Shown piece by piece: positions 48,925-58,172 of a stretch of DNA of 64,000 bases. The position numbers and the translations under genes were made by a program. Below the pieces are notes generated by a model. That model was not told the DNA's origin and did not search any database. It saw only the letters and a program-made list of their open reading frames with translations. Each line of letters starts with the position of its first letter. Positions within the stretch are counted from its first letter, which is position 1. This stretch comes from an uncultured Prevotellaceae bacterium (GTDB taxonomy: Bacteria; Bacteroidota; Bacteroidia; Bacteroidales; Bacteroidaceae): assembly GCA_902792635.1 (NCBI GenBank), contig CADBAG010000004.1, forward strand, positions 1-64,000, written 5' to 3'.

Positions 48925-50133
48925 TTATCCCTCCTCAGCTACGTCAGGAAGGAGCTTTGTGATCTGGCCAGAGCCTACTGTACGACCACCCTCACGGATA
49001 GCGAAACGGAGACCCTCATTCAGAGCAACCTTGTAGATCAGGCGAACCTCGATCTCTACGTTATCACCAGGCATCACCATGTCAACGCCCTCCGGGAGAG
49101 TGATCTCACCGGTGCAGTCCATAGTGCGGAGGTAGAACTGAGGACGATAGCGGTTGCCGAACGGAGTGTGACGGCCACCCTCTTCCTTCTTCAGCACGTA
49201 GATAGAAGCCTTGAAGTGATCGTGCGGAGTGATGACACCCGGGTGCACCACAACCATACCACGCTTAACCTCTTCCTTATCGATACCACGGAGAAGCAGA
49301 CCAACGTTATCACCAGCCTCACCCTCAGGGAGAGTCTTGCGGAACATCTCAACGCCCGTGATGACAGACTTCTTGTCCTCACCGAGACCGAGCAGCTGAA
49401 CCTCGTCACCGATCTTACACTTACCAGTCTCGATACGGCCTGTAGCAACAGTACCACGACCTGTGATAGAGAACACATCCTCAACAGGCATCAAGAAAGG
49501 CTTATCAACCTCACGAACAGGCTCCTGGATCCAGGTGTCTACAGCGTCCATGAGCTCCATGATCTTGTCTTCCCACTTCTTCACACCGTTCAGTGCGCCG
49601 AGAGCAGAACCACAGATGATAGGAGTATCCTCTTCGTATCCGTAAGAGGTAAGGAGGTCCTGAACGTCCATCTTAACGAGGTCAATCATCTCCTCATCGA
49701 CTTCAGGATCATCGCACTTGTTCAAGAACACAACCATACGGGGCACGTTCACCTGACGGGCGAGCAGCACGTGCTCACGAGTCTGAGGCATAGGACCGTC
49801 GGTAGCGGCAACAACGAGGATAGCACCATCCATCTGAGCAGCACCAGTAACCATGTTCTTCACATAGTCGGCGTGACCCGGGCAGTCCACGTGAGCATAG
49901 TGACGCTTAGCTGTCTCATACTCAATGTGAGCGGTGTTGATGGTGATACCACGCTCTTTCTCCTCAGGAGCGTTATCAATCTGATCGAAAGACTTCACTT
50001 CCTCACCGGTGCCGAGGCGCTCGTGAAGCACCTTCGAGATGGCAGCGGTCAGAGTGGTCTTACCATGGTCCACGTGACCGATGGTACCAATGTTAACATG
50101 CGGTTTGGTGCGCACATAAACCTCTTTTGCCAT
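48925..50133 (-). CDS. tuf: Elongation factor Tu
   Basis: 402 residues. GTP-binding motifs [10 protein letters not shown] (near 19), [12 protein letters not shown] and NKCD; domains 2 and 3 complete to the C-terminal LLPDVAEEG. Brings aminoacyl-tRNA to the ribosome. The upstream tRNA-Thr-Tyr-Gly-Thr order is the same as in the E. coli tufB operon. Confidence 0.99.
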   Translation of the reverse strand: MAKEVYVRTKPHVNIGTIGHVDHGKTTLTAAISKVLHERLGTGEEVKSFDQIDNAPEEKERGITINTAHIEYETAKRHYAHVDCPGHADYVKNMVTGAAQMDGAILVVAATDGPMPQTREHVLLARQVNVPRMVVFLNKCDDPEVDEEMIDLVKMDVQDLLTSYGYEEDTPIICGSALGALNGVKKWEDKIMELMDAVDTWIQEPVREVDKPFLMPVEDVFSITGRGTVATGRIETGKCKIGDEVQLLGLGEDKKSVITGVEMFRKTLPEGEAGDNVGLLLRGIDKEEVKRGMVVVHPGVITPHDHFKASIYVLKKEEGGRHTPFGNRYRPQFYLRTMDCTGEITLPEGVDMVMPGDNVEIEVRLIYKVALNEGLRFAIREGGRTVGSGQITKLLPDVAEEG

Positions 50134-50214
50134 AGTTTACTTGTTTATTTGTCGTTTAATTAATCAATAACTGATTTAGCTTTCCTCCGCGCCGCCGAAG
50201 CGGCAACTAAAGAG

Positions 50215-50286
<72 letters not shown>

Positions 50287-50295
50287 ATTAATCAG

Positions 50296-50368
50296 AGCGG
50301 AAAACGGGGCTCAAACCCGCGACCCCCAGCTTGGAAGGCTAGTGCTCTATCAACTGAGCTATTTCCGC
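50296..50368 (-). tRNA. tRNA-Gly (TCC)
   Basis: 73 nt. Acceptor GCGGAAA/TTTCCGC, anticodon loop CTTCCAA. No encoded CCA. Confidence 0.95.
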
Positions 50369-50387
50369 ATTTAGGTTTCCACCTAAG

Positions 50388-50470
50388 TGGGTGGTGATGG
50401 ATTCGAACCACCGAAGGCAAGAGCCAGCAGATTTACAGTCTGCCCCATTTGGCCACTCTGGTAACCACCC
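50388..50470 (-). tRNA. tRNA-Tyr (GTA)
   Basis: 83 nt with a long variable arm, as expected for tRNA-Tyr. Anticodon loop CTGTAAA between CAGA and TCTG; acceptor GGGTGGT/ATCACCACCC end. Confidence 0.95.
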
Positions 50471-50474
50471 TTTT

Positions 50475-50546
50475 TAAGTTAAGAGTTAAGAGATAAGAGT
50501 TAAGAATCAAAATGATTGTTCGCTCTTCACTTTCCACTCTTCGTTT
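50475..50546. repeat. GTTAAGAG-unit inverted repeat between tRNA-Tyr and tRNA-Thr
   Basis: AAGAGTTAAGAGATAAGAGTTAAGAATCA faces a CTCTTCAC-type arm with a TGATTGTT turn; imperfect pairing. Same style as 48827-48919. Confidence 0.7.
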
Positions 50547-50551
50547 TCTTG

Positions 50552-50625
50552 AGCCTCTTGTCGGATTCGAACCAACGACCCCGAGATTACAAATCACGTG
50601 CTCTGGCCAACTGAGCTAAAGAGGC
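50552..50625 (-). tRNA. tRNA-Thr (TGT)
   Basis: 74 nt. Acceptor GCCTCTT/AAGAGGC, anticodon loop TTTGTAA, T loop GTTCGAA. First of the tRNA-tuf-rpo series. Confidence 0.95.
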
Positions 50626-50679
50626 GTATCAATGCAGCCGTTTTACTGGCCGTACGATTGACTCGTTGTAAAACGGCTG

Positions 50680-50710
50680 CAAAGTTACTATTTATTTTTC
50701 AATCTCCAAA
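50680..50710 (-). promoter_or_regulatory. Promoter of the tRNA-tuf cluster
   Basis: Minus strand TTTG (50707-50710), 19-bp spacer, TAACTTTG (50680-50687), 55 bp before tRNA-Thr. Best candidate to start the tRNA-tuf transcript. Confidence 0.75.
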
Positions 50711-50727
50711 ACTTTTCGCGGAAATTT

Positions 50728-51030
50728 TCAATGATTGCGTAATTTTTCCTTGAATTTCGTCAGTTGTTCACGCAAGCTGTCCACGCACAGGTCGATTCCC
50801 TCCTCGAAGGTGTCGCACGTCTTGGCGACATAGATGGGATTGCCATTGGGCACGGTGACCGTCACGCTCGTCTCCTTGTTGAGAGCGGCAGCTGGTTTGA
50901 CAACCTTTAATTGCACCTCTACTTTCTTAATATCTTCGAATGACTTTTCCAGTTTAGCGACCTTCTTCTCGATAAAGGCCTGCAGCTTCTCGGTAGCGTC
51001 GAAATGGATCGACTTAATGTTAACTTCCAT
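50728..51030 (-). CDS. hpf: Ribosome hibernation-promoting factor / RaiA family
   Basis: 100 residues from MEVNIKSIHFDA, the usual Bacteroidetes start; an ATG 30 bp earlier overlaps the xerC stop (ATGA) and would add MSLTFKNGNT. Short HPF type: beta-alpha-beta-beta-beta-alpha with basic helix (KLQAFIEKKVAKLEK). Binds and inactivates 70S ribosomes in stationary phase. Probably co-transcribed with xerC. Confidence 0.93.
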   Translation of the reverse strand: MEVNIKSIHFDATEKLQAFIEKKVAKLEKSFEDIKKVEVQLKVVKPAAALNKETSVTVTVPNGNPIYVAKTCDTFEEGIDLCVDSLREQLTKFKEKLRNH

Positions 51031-51056
51031 AGTGTTACCATTTTTAAAGGTTAAAC

Positions 51057-51947
51057 TCATGCCCTTGGATGGGCGTTCTTGTATACTCGGCGGAGCTGCT
51101 CGAAGGTAGTATGCGTGTACACCTCCGTTGTCGACGCGCTGGCGTGACCTAACAGTCTCCTGACACTTTCGATACTTGCGCCATTGTTGAGCATCGCAGT
51201 GGCAAAGGTATGCCTCAGCACGTGGGGGGAGAGCTTCTTCTGAGAGCTGACGAGCGACAGCTTGTCTTTAACCACCGTCCGCACCTCTCCGGAATTCATT
51301 CTCTCGCCTTTCGGTGTGACGAACACAGCGTCCGTATGGCGTATCACCTCTCGGTCTCTACAAGCCATGTAGTCGCTCAGTGTCCGTGCGAGCTCTTCTC
51401 CGTATGGCACCACCCGTTGTTTGTTCCCTTTACCGGTCACTTTCAACTGATGGTTTTCGCAATCAATGTCCACATCGTCGAGACCCGTAAGTTCCGACAC
51501 GCGGATACCGGTCTCATAGAATGTCGTGATGATAGCCTTGTCGCGAACGTCCTTGAAGCTTGTGCCCCAGGGCAGGTCGTCGAGCAGGCGGTTCATCTCG
51601 CTCTCCTTGAGGAATGTAGGCAGGCGTTTGGCTTTCTTCGGCGGCTCTATCCGATAGGTAGGGTCGCGGTCGACAAGATGTCGCGCCAGCGCAAACCTGA
51701 AGAGCGATCGCAGCGCCGCAAAGCGCGTGCCGACACTCGATGCTTCCATACCACCGTCAACGAGGTGCTCCATCCAGTCGCGGACGACATCCTCATCAAC
51801 TGTAGACCAGTCAAGCCCGTTATCTAATTGGTGGAAGAAATCCTCAAACTCCCTGATAGAGCACGAGTACGACGTTATCGTCTCCGGCGAGCGCCGACGC
51901 TCATATCTGAGGTAATCCAAGAATTCTTTGACCATTTCATCCAACAT
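51057..51947 (-). CDS. xerC: Tyrosine recombinase XerC/XerD type
   Basis: 296 residues. SAM-like N-terminal domain (FLDYLRYERRRSPETITSYS) then catalytic domain with Arg in TGIRVSEL, HVLRHTFA, His in LLGHAS and Tyr in TEVYTHTT. Length and lack of mobile neighbours indicate the housekeeping chromosome-dimer resolvase rather than an integrase. C or D cannot be separated by eye. Confidence 0.93.
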   Translation of the reverse strand: MLDEMVKEFLDYLRYERRRSPETITSYSCSIREFEDFFHQLDNGLDWSTVDEDVVRDWMEHLVDGGMEASSVGTRFAALRSLFRFALARHLVDRDPTYRIEPPKKAKRLPTFLKESEMNRLLDDLPWGTSFKDVRDKAIITTFYETGIRVSELTGLDDVDIDCENHQLKVTGKGNKQRVVPYGEELARTLSDYMACRDREVIRHTDAVFVTPKGERMNSGEVRTVVKDKLSLVSSQKKLSPHVLRHTFATAMLNNGASIESVRRLLGHASASTTEVYTHTTFEQLRRVYKNAHPRA

Positions 51948-52066
51948 TGTTAACTATCGAGACCGACTTAAAATCGACTCAAAATAGGCTTTCACCAGTC
52001 TCTTGGTGATTGATAATGCGAATTTATGGAAATTATTTGAAACTACCAAATTTTTTAAGAAGTTTT

Positions 52067-52258
52067 TTACTCTTCCTCGTCACGCATGTGCTGCACGTAA
52101 ACGGCATGCTCCATCTTGAGACGCTTCTTGACAGATGGCTTGTCATACTGCTGACGGGCACGGAGCTCCTTGATGACACCTGTCTTTTCAAACTTTCTCT
52201 TGAACTTCTTGAGAGCTCTTTCGATGTTCTCGCCTTCCTTTACGGGTACAATAATCAT
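52067..52258 (-). CDS. rpsU: 30S ribosomal protein S21
   Basis: 63 residues (MIIVPVKEGENIERALKKFKR...), basic middle, slightly acidic end (MRDEEE). Normal family length. Upstream of xerC and hpf, giving an rpsU-xerC-hpf group, with its own promoter. Confidence 0.97.
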   Translation of the reverse strand: MIIVPVKEGENIERALKKFKRKFEKTGVIKELRARQQYDKPSVKKRLKMEHAVYVQHMRDEEE

Positions 52259-52337
52259 TTTGTTTTGGTTTATATAATTTTAATTAGACATATGCTCTGT
52301 GAACGAGATACAATGACCCCTCCACAATAAGCGGGTG

Positions 52338-52369
52338 CAAAATTACGAGTTATTTTTCAGATAGCCAAA
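52338..52369 (-). promoter_or_regulatory. Promoter of rpsU
   Basis: Minus strand TTTG (52366-52369), 20-bp spacer, TAATTTTG (52338-52345). Confidence 0.75.
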
Positions 52370-52407
52370 CATTTACGCGATTTTCGCTTGAAAATCTTTC
52401 GATTCTT

Positions 52408-52507
52408 GCTTTATCGCCGTGCGATTACGCCTTTATCGCAATGCGATTACAGTAAAATGGCAGTGCGATTCAACCGTAATCGCACAGCCATTTCAATAGT
52501 ATCGCCG
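52408..52507. repeat. GTGCGATT-type repeats with a 16-bp hairpin
   Basis: Four occurrences of (A/G)TGCGATT or its complement. AAATGGCAGTGCGATT (52455-52470) pairs with AATCGCACAGCCATTT (52478-52493) with one mismatch and a 7-base loop. Lies directly before the CACGTG array. Confidence 0.75.
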
Positions 52508-52617
52508 TTTGCTGACACGTGGCGGCCAATTGGTTGGCACGTGGCGGACAATCTGCTGGCACGTGACGGACAATCGGTTGGCACGTGACGGACAATTGGT
52601 TGGCACGTGGCAAACGA
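52508..52617. repeat. Five-unit 22-bp tandem array with CACGTG cores
   Basis: Five exact 22-bp units, consensus TTGGTTGGCACGTGGCGG then ACAA. Same unit as at 15678-15765, and it again stops about 11 bp from the stop codon of a minus-strand gene; the flanks also match (AACGATnATAT...CAGTT). Confidence 0.9.
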
Positions 52618-52628
52618 TGATATCTCAG

Positions 52629-54437
52629 TTAAATAGCGGTCGTTGCCTGCTCCAACCACTTCTTGTCTTCTTCCTCAAGATGTGGCGCCAACACCTCGTA
52701 GACATGCTTATGGTAGTTGTTGAGCCACTCTATCTCCTCGGGCAGCAGCAGTTCCTTGATGATCGGCTCGGTATCGAAAGGACAGAGGGTGAGGGGCTCC
52801 ATCTGCAGGAAGTCACCAAAGACCGTATGCATATAAGGCTTGATGAGCAGCGTGTTCTCATGACGCACGCCGAACTGCCCCGCGAGATAGAGGCCGGGTT
52901 CATCGGTGACCGTCATGCCTGCATGCATCGGAGCCGGCATATACTCCATGCGGATCTGGTGAGGGCCTTCGTGCACATTGAGGTAAGAGCCTACTCCGTG
53001 GCCGGTGCCATGAAGGAAGTTAAGGCCCTCGCGCCACATTGCCTCACGCGCCAAGGCATCGATCTGCGTGCCTGTGGCGCCGTCGGGGAACTTGGCGAGC
53101 TCCAACTGGATATGGCCTTTCAACACGAGCGTATAGATACGTTTCATCTCGTCGGTCACGGGGCCGAGCGCGATGGTTCGCGTGATATCCGTCGTGCCAT
53201 CCACATACTGTGCGCCACTATCGAGGAGCAGGAAGCCATGAGGCTCGAGCGGGATGTCGGTCTCGGGAGTCGCCTCATAGTGGACGATGGCACCATGCGC
53301 ATTGTATCCGGCGATGGTATCGAAACTGATGTCGCGGAAGAGAGGCTGCTCAGCGCGGAGCCGCGTGAGCTCCTTGTCGATGCTTATCTCTGTCTGACCT
53401 CCCGCTTCCACGGCAGGTTTGAGCCAGCGGAGGAACTTCACGAGGGCAATGCCATCCTTGAGCATGGCACTGCGGAAGCCTGCGATCTCGGTCTCGTTCT
53501 TGATGGCTTTCATGGCGGGGACAGGAGAAGTATGGCGCACAATCTCCTTCGCATAGGCCTTACCGTCGTGCGAGGCTATTATATTATATAATGTGTAAGA
53601 GGTCTCCACGGGATCGAGGAGGATGTTATATTCGAAATATTTCTGCAAACCCTCCCCTACTTTTTCGTAAGGCGCCACCCGCACATGCTGCTGAGAGAGA
53701 TAAGCCTCCACATACGGCGTGAGCTTGGCGTTGTTGATATAGAGCGTCACATCGCTCGTACTGATAAGCACGTAAGCCACGAACACCGGATTGCAGTGCA
53801 CATCGGTGCCACGGAGATTCAGCAGCCAGGCGATATCGTCGAGCGCTGAGACGAGCATGCCATCAGCATGGAGCTTGGCAAGCTCAGCCCTGACGCGGTC
53901 TATCTTTGAGGAGGTCGACTCACCAGCATACTCTATCGGCTGGATCTTCACCTTATCAGCCGGGATAGCCGGGCGGTCCTTCCAGATCTCATTCAATGGG
54001 TCGAAGTTGGTGCGCACCGTAATGCCTCCCTCGCGGCGCAGGTCATGGATCAACGATTCCACGGAGGCCACATTATTACACATGCCATCAACGCCTACCT
54101 GTGCGTTCTTGTCCTTGAGCTGTGCACCGAGCCACTCGGCAATCGTCGGCGTGCCTTTGACCTTCAACTTCATAAGTTGGAAAGAGGTGCCCGTGAGCTG
54201 ATCCTCTGCGGCGAGGAAGTAACGGCTGTCGGTCCACAGAGCCGCGGCATCCATCGTCACTACGGCAGTGCCTGCTGAGCCATTGAACCCACTGATCCAT
54301 TCGCGCCCTTTCCAGCGGTCAGGCGTATACTCCGAATGATGGGGATCGGTAGAAGGAAAAATGAATGCGTCAAGCTTCTCGCGGCGCATCACCTCGCGCA
54401 AATCGGCAAGGCGGGAGAGAATAGTATCGTTTATCAT
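52629..54437 (-). CDS. Xaa-Pro aminopeptidase (M24B, three-domain form)
   Basis: 602 residues. Two creatinase-type N-terminal domains (about 1-310) followed by the pita-bread M24 metallopeptidase domain, with metal ligands in LLLDSGAQYVDGTTDITRT, GTGHGVG, TDEPGLYL and HENTLL. Removes N-terminal residues preceding proline, in the cytosol. Length fits the eukaryote-like large aminopeptidase P group common in Bacteroidetes. Its own promoter lies at 54461-54492. Confidence 0.95.
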   Translation of the reverse strand: MINDTILSRLADLREVMRREKLDAFIFPSTDPHHSEYTPDRWKGREWISGFNGSAGTAVVTMDAAALWTDSRYFLAAEDQLTGTSFQLMKLKVKGTPTIAEWLGAQLKDKNAQVGVDGMCNNVASVESLIHDLRREGGITVRTNFDPLNEIWKDRPAIPADKVKIQPIEYAGESTSSKIDRVRAELAKLHADGMLVSALDDIAWLLNLRGTDVHCNPVFVAYVLISTSDVTLYINNAKLTPYVEAYLSQQHVRVAPYEKVGEGLQKYFEYNILLDPVETSYTLYNIIASHDGKAYAKEIVRHTSPVPAMKAIKNETEIAGFRSAMLKDGIALVKFLRWLKPAVEAGGQTEISIDKELTRLRAEQPLFRDISFDTIAGYNAHGAIVHYEATPETDIPLEPHGFLLLDSGAQYVDGTTDITRTIALGPVTDEMKRIYTLVLKGHIQLELAKFPDGATGTQIDALAREAMWREGLNFLHGTGHGVGSYLNVHEGPHQIRMEYMPAPMHAGMTVTDEPGLYLAGQFGVRHENTLLIKPYMHTVFGDFLQMEPLTLCPFDTEPIIKELLLPEEIEWLNNYHKHVYEVLAPHLEEEDKKWLEQATTAI

Positions 54438-54460
54438 AGGCTAAAATGCTTTCTCACTGG

Positions 54461-54492
54461 CAAAGATAGTTAATTGTAATTACATCGACAAA
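54461..54492 (-). promoter_or_regulatory. Promoter of the aminopeptidase gene
   Basis: Minus strand TTTG (54489-54492), 20-bp spacer, TATCTTTG (54461-54468). Confidence 0.75.
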
Positions 54493-54586
54493 AGATAGTG
54501 CCAAACGTACATTGCAAAGCGTAATGTTTTAATATTATACAACATTTCAAAACGAAAATAAGCTATCAGTTCTATATTATTTTCTC

Positions 54587-54594
54587 TACCTTTG
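54587..54594 (+). promoter_or_regulatory. TAnnTTTG -7 box for mdh
   Basis: TACCTTTG, 45 bp before the mdh start. No clear -33 TTTG. Confidence 0.6.
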
Positions 54595-54639
54595 CAAGCG
54601 GAAAAAGAAAGTAAACTTACTAAAATACAAATCTAAGTT

Positions 54640-55674
54640 ATGAAGTATTTAACTAATGACAAGCTCCTTATCGTCGGTGCAGGCGGTATGATTGGTTCCA
54701 ACCTGGTTCAGAGCGCATTGATGCTCGGTCTTACTCCAAACATCTGCCTCTATGATATCTATGAGCCGGGTGTTCATGGTGTCTTCGATGAGATGGAGCA
54801 GTGCGCCGTTCCTGGTGCTAAGCTTTCTTACTACGCTCCCGCAGTAGAGGACATGAACAATCCTGAGAAGGTGGCAGAGGCTGCCAAGAAGGCCTTCACA
54901 GGTGCTAAATATATCATCTCTTCAGGTGGTGCTCCCCGTAAGGCTGGCATGACACGTGAGGATCTGCTGAAGGGCAACTGCAAGATCGCAGCTGACTTCG
55001 GTGAGAACATCAAGAAGTATTGCCCCGATGTAGAGCACGTGGTTGTGATCTTCAACCCTGCTGACGTGACGGCTCTGACAGCCCTCATCCACAGCGGTCT
55101 GAAGCCTAACCAGCTGACTTCTCTCGCTGCCCTCGACTCTACTCGTCTGCAGCAGGCTCTGGCTCACGAGTTCGGCGTGCAGCAGGACAAGGTGACCGGT
55201 GCACACACATACGGTGGTCATGGTGAGCAGATGGCTGTCTTCGCTTCTCAGGTTAAGATCGACGGCAAGCCGCTGTCTGAGATGGGCCTCAGCAAGGAGC
55301 GTTGGGAAGAGATCAAGCAGATCACCACACAGGGTGGTAGCCGTATCATCAAGCTTCGTGGCCGTAGCTCTTTCCAGAGCCCTGCCTACAACGCTGTAAA
55401 GATGATCGAGGCTGCTATGGGTGGCGAGCCCTTCACTCTGCCTGCTGGCTGCTATGCTGACATCCCTGAGCTCGGTATCAAGGACGTGATGATGGCTCTG
55501 CCTACTACTATCGACAAGACGGGTGTTCACTACACTACTCCTACCGGCACAGCTGAAGAAATGGCTGACCTGCAGAAGAGCTACAAGCACCTCTGCGACA
55601 TGCGTCAGGAGGTCATCGACCTCGGCATCGTTCCTCCTATCGAGAAGTGGGGTGAGGACAACAAAAACCTGTAA
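54640..55674 (+). CDS. mdh: Malate dehydrogenase
   Basis: 344 residues. NAD-binding GAGGMIGSNL near residue 13 and Asp in LYDIYEPG; substrate Arg in GGAPRKAGMTREDLL, a GAHTYGGHGEQM active-site His. Interconverts malate and oxaloacetate; in Bacteroidales this serves the reductive branch that leads to succinate. Strong codon bias indicates high expression. Single-gene unit with a terminator. Confidence 0.95.
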   Translation: MKYLTNDKLLIVGAGGMIGSNLVQSALMLGLTPNICLYDIYEPGVHGVFDEMEQCAVPGAKLSYYAPAVEDMNNPEKVAEAAKKAFTGAKYIISSGGAPRKAGMTREDLLKGNCKIAADFGENIKKYCPDVEHVVVIFNPADVTALTALIHSGLKPNQLTSLAALDSTRLQQALAHEFGVQQDKVTGAHTYGGHGEQMAVFASQVKIDGKPLSEMGLSKERWEEIKQITTQGGSRIIKLRGRSSFQSPAYNAVKMIEAAMGGEPFTLPAGCYADIPELGIKDVMMALPTTIDKTGVHYTTPTGTAEEMADLQKSYKHLCDMRQEVIDLGIVPPIEKWGEDNKNL

Positions 55675-55702
55675 GTCACCAATTACACACTACATAATTA
55701 TT

Positions 55703-55740
55703 AAAAGGTGTATCGCCATTGCGGCGGTACACCTTTTTTA
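55703..55740. terminator. Bidirectional terminator between mdh and radC
   Basis: AAAAGGTGTA ... TACACCTTTTTT with an inner CGCC/GGCG-like stem. T run on the plus side for mdh, and A run giving T on the minus strand for radC. Confidence 0.85.
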
Positions 55741-55742
55741 TT

Positions 55743-56429
55743 TTATAATCTTCCTTGCTCGCGGTAACTATAATAGGCGCCATCGGTGACGATGACGTGG
55801 TCAAGGAAATAGACACGCATGATCTCGCACGCTTTCCGGATGCGATCTGTGAGGCGGTCATCCTCGCGCGAAGGCCTTGTGTTGCCACTCGGATGGTTAT
55901 GGCATACCGCCATGACCGTGGCATTGTTCAAAATGGCTTCCTTCATAATGATGCGTATGTCGACAGCCGTCTCCGTGATGCCACCATGACTGATACACTC
56001 CTCTTTGATAAGTTTGAAGTTCTGATTCATCAAGAGGATATGAAACTCCTCCACGTCGAGGTCCTGCATGCGCGGGTGCATATAATTGTAAACAGCTGTT
56101 GCCGAGCCAAGGTCTTCGCGTATCTCCGCTTTCTCACGTGCCCGCCGCTTGCCAAGCTCGCAGGCTGCAAGGATGGTGATAGCCTTTGCCGGACCGATAC
56201 CCTTGAAATTCTCCAAATCCTTAATAGACATTTTCCCAAGAGTATTGAGGTTGTTGTGGCAGGCAGCAAGCACAACCTTCATCAGTTCCACGGCACTCAT
56301 CTTCGGGGTACCGGAGCCAATGAGAATAGCGAGCAGTTCTGCATTGGAGAGCGCCTCAGCACCGAGCCGCTCCAGTCGTTCGCGCGGGCGGTCTTCCTCC
56401 GCCCAGTCTGTAATAGTAAGATTTGACAT
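55743..56429 (-). CDS. radC: RadC/UPF0758 JAMM-domain protein
   Basis: 228 residues. N-terminal helix-hairpin-helix (FKGIGPAKAITIL, about 74-86) and a JAMM metalloprotease-like core, HNHPSGNTRPSREDD, matching HxHx7SxxD. Named for DNA repair, but that role has been questioned and the true function is unknown. Followed by no gene on its strand. Confidence 0.93.
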   Translation of the reverse strand: MSNLTITDWAEEDRPRERLERLGAEALSNAELLAILIGSGTPKMSAVELMKVVLAACHNNLNTLGKMSIKDLENFKGIGPAKAITILAACELGKRRAREKAEIREDLGSATAVYNYMHPRMQDLDVEEFHILLMNQNFKLIKEECISHGGITETAVDIRIIMKEAILNNATVMAVCHNHPSGNTRPSREDDRLTDRIRKACEIMRVYFLDHVIVTDGAYYSYREQGRL

Positions 56430-56469
56430 AGATTCTTGTTTTAGGATTTGTTTTAGAAAGGTGGGGCGC

Positions 56470-57699
56470 TTATTTGAACGCCACGCCTTTTATCTTTTCA
56501 TAATCGCTTTCTCCATCGTTCTTCGCCGGCTGGATGCCGAGCAGATGACAGACGAAAGGATAGACAGCCGTGTTGGAGAACTGACCGAGGTCTGCATGCT
56601 TCAGGTCCGGTCCCCAGGCACGGAAGAGCGCATGCATATCACTGTAGCCTGGGTCGAAGCCGTGCACACCGCCATTGTGCGTTTCTCCACCGTCGAAGAG
56701 ATAGCCCTCATCGGGAAGCACCAGCACGTCACCGATATTCGCATCCGCCTGATAGTGAAGATACTGCGGGATATCCGCCTTACGCCACGCATGAAGGTGG
56801 GGGACATTGCTAAGCGCCTTGATGATACTGTCCTGTTGCCACGCCTCGGGTGCATAGACATTGCAGGGAAGGTCTCCTTCCAACGATGTGTACCAGTCTT
56901 TATGGAGATACTGCTTAGGGTTGATATTCCTTGAAGGGGTGAACCAAGTCATGCCATGATCGGAGACAACCACGAAGTTGACATCATTAGCTTTCTTCGC
57001 TTTGACGATACGGCTCCAGAGGGAGCCCAGTAACGAGTCGACACTCTCCACGGCATATCGCGTCTCTTTTGCCTGAGGGCCATAACTGTGCCCACTTCCA
57101 TCGGGCTCTTCAAAGTAAGCCAAGATAAGGTCGGGAGCGTTCTTCTTTGACAGATAAGCCATGACACTGTCGGCGCGCTGAGCAAAGGTCATGTGTGGTT
57201 TCTCGTTGTACTTATGCCACACATTGGGGTACTTGCCATTCACCGCCACATCGGAGCCTGGCCAATAGAAGACGACTGTCTTCAGCCCCTGACGCTGCGC
57301 CGTGAGCCAGAGGGGCTCGCCGTGATAGAAGCGGGCGTCAAACTTTGTTTTGGGGTCGCCCAAGGAGAAACGGGCACCCGTAGCACGGTCGATGAAACTG
57401 TTGGCGATGATGCCGTGGTGCTCCGGGCGAAGACCCGTAACAAGGGTATAATGGTTGGGGAACGTCTTCGAGGGGAACGAAGGCACGAGTTCTCCGCTCA
57501 CGCCCTCCGCTGCCATGCGGTTGAGGAAGGGCGTGTCATAATATTGCGGATAGTCCCACCGGAACCCATCGCACGAGATGAGGATAGTCGTTCTGCGAGC
57601 CAACATCGGCAGCGCGAACAGAAGGCATAAGCCTAAAACAATAACAGCATGCAGGGTTTGACTGTCTACCCAGATCTTATTAACCAGAATCTTAATCAT
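56470..57699 (-). CDS. Alkaline-phosphatase-superfamily phosphodiesterase (ENPP/nucleotide pyrophosphatase type)
   Basis: 409 residues with an N-terminal signal or anchor helix (about 17-35). Metal and catalytic motifs of the ENPP family: SCDGFRWDY (Asp), nucleophile Thr in FPSKTFPNHYTL, EEPDGSGHSYGP, VVSDHGM and HNGGVHGFD. Predicted to hydrolyse nucleotide pyrophosphate or phosphodiester bonds in the periplasm; real substrate unknown. It is followed on its strand by radC, 41 bp away, so both may share a transcript. Confidence 0.9.
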   Translation of the reverse strand: MIKILVNKIWVDSQTLHAVIVLGLCLLFALPMLARRTTILISCDGFRWDYPQYYDTPFLNRMAAEGVSGELVPSFPSKTFPNHYTLVTGLRPEHHGIIANSFIDRATGARFSLGDPKTKFDARFYHGEPLWLTAQRQGLKTVVFYWPGSDVAVNGKYPNVWHKYNEKPHMTFAQRADSVMAYLSKKNAPDLILAYFEEPDGSGHSYGPQAKETRYAVESVDSLLGSLWSRIVKAKKANDVNFVVVSDHGMTWFTPSRNINPKQYLHKDWYTSLEGDLPCNVYAPEAWQQDSIIKALSNVPHLHAWRKADIPQYLHYQADANIGDVLVLPDEGYLFDGGETHNGGVHGFDPGYSDMHALFRAWGPDLKHADLGQFSNTAVYPFVCHLLGIQPAKNDGESDYEKIKGVAFK

Positions 57700-57729
57700 T
57701 TTATAGTTCCTCTTTTTCAGTCTTTCAGT

Positions 57730-58043
57730 TTATGGGGGGGAGAGTGCCTCGGAGAGGCACACTCTGAATAACCCCAGTCAAGGAGCGCAGCGACGCAGAC
57801 TGGGGATTTTAGCCTATATGCAATCAACTTACTTCCAGCCTCGGAGAGGCTGGCTGCGCCTTGGCGCGCTATGCTGAGGCGATACAATCTATTAAAGACA
57901 TAGCGCACTACGTGCAGTCTGCCTCTCCGAGGCAGAAAATCAGTTGCCTCTATACGATCTTGACACCCCAGGCTGCGTCGCTATGCTCCTTAGCCTGGGG
58001 TTATTCAGAGTGTGCCTCTCCGAGGCACGTATCAATCCAAAAC
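57730..58043. repeat. Composite palindromic element, copy E
   Basis: In the 473-bp gap between the ENPP gene and hmuY. Same modules as copy C. Its left hairpin has CCCCAGTC/GACTGGGG (57772-57805) and the inverted partner CCCCAGGC/GCCTGGGG (57966-58000). The central GCGCGCTATG ... GACATAGCGC stem and GCCTCGGAGAGGC/GCCTCTCCGAGGC ends are present. Short frames here are repeat-derived. Confidence 0.9.
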
Positions 58044-58136
58044 CAAGGGTACTCCTTTTTCCGGCAAATTTACGAAAGATATTCCATCCTCACAAAAGAA
58101 AAAGACTAATTTATCGGAAAATCAACAAGATTATTG

Positions 58137-58144
58137 TACCTTTG
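58137..58144 (+). promoter_or_regulatory. TAnnTTTG -7 box for hmuYR
   Basis: TACCTTTG, 28 bp before the hmuY start. No Fur-type site was recognised. Confidence 0.6.
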
Positions 58145-58172
58145 CACTATAAGTTATCAATATTATTGTACG

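Noticed and set aside
51057..51947. Mobile-element integrase
   Set aside because: The recombinase has housekeeping XerC/D length and sits between rpsU and hpf with no att-like repeats or cargo genes.
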